DNA from: Cryomorphaceae bacterium
GTDB taxonomy: Bacteria; Bacteroidota; Bacteroidia; Flavobacteriales; Schleiferiaceae
Assembly (NCBI GenBank): GCA_003445735.1
Contig: DMCR01000178.1
Coordinates: 11,422 to 18,617, forward strand
Direction of reading: 5' to 3'
DNA: 7,196 bases
The notes under the pieces are model-generated. The model worked only from the letters and a program-made list of their open reading frames with translations, was not told the DNA's origin and searched no databases. The translations under genes and the position numbers were made by a program. Below are positions 5,825 through 7,196 of the stretch, piece after piece (the stretch's first letter is position 1; each line of letters starts with the position of its first letter).

Positions 5825-6474
5825 AGTGCTTTCAGAGCAGCGATGGTCGCTTTTGGATCTTCGCTTTTAAATACAAACGAGCCTGCGACAAGAGCATGGG
5901 CACCTGCAGCTACTAATCTTGAGCCGGTTTCCAAATTCACCCCTCCGTCAATCTCTATAATGGCTTTTGATCCGGTACGATCGACCAATTCTCTGGTTTG
6001 CGCAGTTTTCTTGATGGTGTTTTCTATGAACTTCTGGCCTCCAAATCCTGGATTCACACTCATCAGCAACACCTCGTCCAAATCTTGTACGATATCTTCT
6101 AACACGCTCACTGGAGTATGTGGATTCAATGCTACACCCGCCTTCATTCCAGCATTGTGAATCTCTTGAATGGTACGATGCAAGTGCATACAAGCTTCGT
6201 AGTGCACTGTAAGAATGTCCGCGCCACAATCCTTAAATGTCTGGATGTAACGCTCTGGCTGTACAATCATCAGATGCACGTCCATGACCTTCTCACAATT
6301 ATCCGCCATCGTCTTTACTACGGGCATGCCGTAGCTGATGTTTGGCACGAAGACCCCGTCCATGACATCGATGTGGAACCAATCGGCTTCACTTTCATTG
6401 ACCATTTGACAGTCGCGTTTAAGGTTTCCGAAATCTGCGGCTAAAAGGGAAGGTGAGATAATAGGTGCGGCCAT
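5821..6474 (-). CDS. rpe: Ribulose-phosphate 3-epimerase
   Basis: This 217-residue TIM-barrel enzyme interconverts D-ribulose 5-phosphate and D-xylulose 5-phosphate in the pentose phosphate pathway. Hallmarks are IISPSLLAADFGNL at the N-terminus, WFHIDVMDGVFVPN with metal ligand His34 and catalytic Asp36, MDVHLM with His67, LMSVNPGFGGQKF (phosphate-binding and flexible loop, about 137-149), and IEIDGGVN with Asp176, the second catalytic and metal-binding aspartate. All expected active-site residues are present and the length is standard. The ATG at 6474 was chosen because it gives the family start MAAPIISPSLL; an in-frame ATG at 6510 would lie upstream of the putative promoter box and inside the sigma factor terminator. 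It lies downstream of the sigma gene in the same direction but behind a terminator, so it is probably transcribed separately. Confidence 0.97.
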   Translation of the reverse strand: MAAPIISPSLLAADFGNLKRDCQMVNESEADWFHIDVMDGVFVPNISYGMPVVKTMADNCEKVMDVHLMIVQPERYIQTFKDCGADILTVHYEACMHLHRTIQEIHNAGMKAGVALNPHTPVSVLEDIVQDLDEVLLMSVNPGFGGQKFIENTIKKTAQTRELVDRTGSKAIIEIDGGVNLETGSRLVAAGAHALVAGSFVFKSEDPKATIAALKAL

Positions 6475-6496
6475 GCTTTGAGATTTATATATGGTA

Positions 6497-6504
6497 CAAA
6501 AATA
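6497..6504 (-). promoter_or_regulatory. Putative -7 promoter element for rpe
   Basis: On the minus strand the bases read TATTTTTG, an exact match to TAnnTTTG, 22 bases before the rpe ATG. The box lies within the T-rich tail of the sigma gene terminator, so a chance match is easier here than elsewhere. The place for a -33 element is occupied by the GC-rich hairpin, with no TTTG. Confidence 0.4.
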
Positions 6505-6531
6505 AAACACCCCGCCGTGGTCGGCGGGGTG
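6497..6531 (-). terminator. Intrinsic terminator of the sigma factor gene
   Basis: CACCCCGCCG (6508-6517) pairs perfectly with CGGCGGGGTG (6522-6531) around a four-base loop. On the minus strand it is followed by TTTTATTTTTG, a near-continuous T tract. It begins 28 bases after the sigma gene stop and lies ahead of rpe. Confidence 0.9.
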
Positions 6532-6559
6532 CTAGGCTAAAAACTTTATACCAAGGTTA

Positions 6560-7196
6560 TTAACCGAGGTACGTCTTTAAGATTTTGCTTCGTGAGGTAT
6601 GCTTCATACGCCGAATGGCTTTCTCTTTAATCTGACGAACACGCTCGCGCGTTAAATCAAACTTCTCACCAATCTCTTCCAAAGTCATAGGATGCTGGCC
6701 GCCTAGACCAAAGTATAAGCGAATCACATCCCCTTCGCGAGGTGTCAATGTAGCCAACGAGCGCTCAATCTCCGTGCGTAAGCTGTCCATCATCAAATCC
6801 TCGTCTGGGTGTGGACTATCTGAAGAGTTCAATACATCGTACAAGTTGCTGTCCTCGCCTTCTACCAACGGGGCATCCATACTCACGTGACGACCACTGT
6901 TGCGCATGCTTTCTTTAACGTCTGATTCACTCATTTCTAAGTGCTTCGAAATTTCAGCTGCGCTTGGCGGACGCTCGTGCTCCTGCTCCAAGTATGCGTA
7001 GGCTTTATTGATCTTGTTAATGGAACCAATTTTGTTCAATGGAAGGCGAACAATACGGCTTTGCTCGGCCAAGGCCTGCAAAATGCTCTGACGGATCCAC
7101 CATACAGCGTATGAGATAAACTTAAAACCGCGCGTTTCATCAAAGCGTTGTGCCGCCTTGATCAATCCCAAATTTCCTTCGTTGATCAAATCTGGA
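6560..7196 (-). CDS. rpoD: Primary RNA polymerase sigma factor (sigma-70 type), N-terminus outside window
   Basis: The gene runs off the right edge. The visible 211 residues begin PDLINEGNLGLIKAA, and the reading frame is open to the edge, so there is no start here. Region 2 is complete from 2.2 onward, with RFDETRGFKFISYAVWWIRQSILQAL (2.3-2.4: promoter melting and -10 recognition). Region 3 contains SRIVRLPLNKIGSINKINK and a PSAAEISKHLEMSESDVKE helix pair. Region 4.2 is the helix-turn-helix MTLEEIGEKFDLTRERVRQ, followed by IKEKAIRRMK and the terminal KTYLG. The sequence is that of the short Bacteroidota primary sigma (about 285-290 residues in all, without region 1.1), the factor that recognises TTTG/TAnnTTTG promoters, and such boxes are found in this window. 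Roughly 75 residues are missing. Its own terminator separates it from rpe. Confidence 0.95.
   Translation of the reverse strand, partial: PDLINEGNLGLIKAAQRFDETRGFKFISYAVWWIRQSILQALAEQSRIVRLPLNKIGSINKINKAYAYLEQEHERPPSAAEISKHLEMSESDVKESMRNSGRHVSMDAPLVEGEDSNLYDVLNSSDSPHPDEDLMMDSLRTEIERSLATLTPREGDVIRLYFGLGGQHPMTLEEIGEKFDLTRERVRQIKEKAIRRMKHTSRSKILKTYLG

Noticed and set aside
6475..6510. Twelve-residue N-terminal extension of ribulose-phosphate epimerase
   Set aside because: It would start inside the sigma factor terminator and upstream of the putative rpe promoter, and family members begin at the MAAPIISPSLL-type sequence.

Overview
The window looks like ordinary chromosomal housekeeping DNA from a member of the Bacteroidota, most like a Flavobacteriales-type organism with unusually balanced GC. 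This rests on three things. The proteins (a primary sigma factor with the YAVWWIRQS region, type B L31, a GlmU-family protein with an NTP_transf_4-type N-terminus, and a LuxC-like acyl-CoA reductase beside a dicluster ferredoxin) have the sequence style of that phylum. Four intergenic sites match the phylum's -7 promoter element TAnnTTTG exactly. Start codons follow A-rich stretches or no recognisable Shine-Dalgarno site. No mobile element, CRISPR array, tRNA, rRNA or phage gene was seen.

Layout, left to right. Positions 1-324 (+) are the 3' end of dnaN, followed by a strong hairpin at 343-377. On the minus strand, a secreted protein of unknown function (399-1277) lies just downstream of, and overlaps, a dicluster ferredoxin gene (1267-1620). 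Divergent from the ferredoxin is an acyl-CoA reductase gene (1671-2708, +). The two share a 50-base intergenic region holding two face-to-face -7 elements. The acyl-CoA reductase gene ends three bases from the end of a convergent beta-helix lipoprotein gene (2712-4265, -). That lipoprotein gene is divergent from rpmE, type B L31 (4341-4589, +), which ends in a clear intrinsic terminator. A GlmU-like nucleotidyl/acyltransferase-type gene (4676-5824, +) follows and collides tail-to-tail with rpe (5821-6474, -), their stop codons sharing TTAA. The right edge is the 3' two thirds or more of the primary sigma factor gene (6560-7196, -), whose terminator overlaps the putative rpe promoter.

The genes serve separate core functions: replication (DnaN), translation (L31), transcription (sigma), pentose-phosphate metabolism (Rpe), probable sugar-nucleotide or envelope metabolism (GlmU-like), and fatty acyl/redox metabolism (acyl-CoA reductase, ferredoxin). 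Two exported proteins have no assigned function. No new multi-gene system is evident. The points worth a second look are the compact regulatory overlaps, the LuxC-like reductase/ferredoxin pair, the two unassigned exported proteins, and the GlmU-like protein without a canonical pyrophosphorylase loop.
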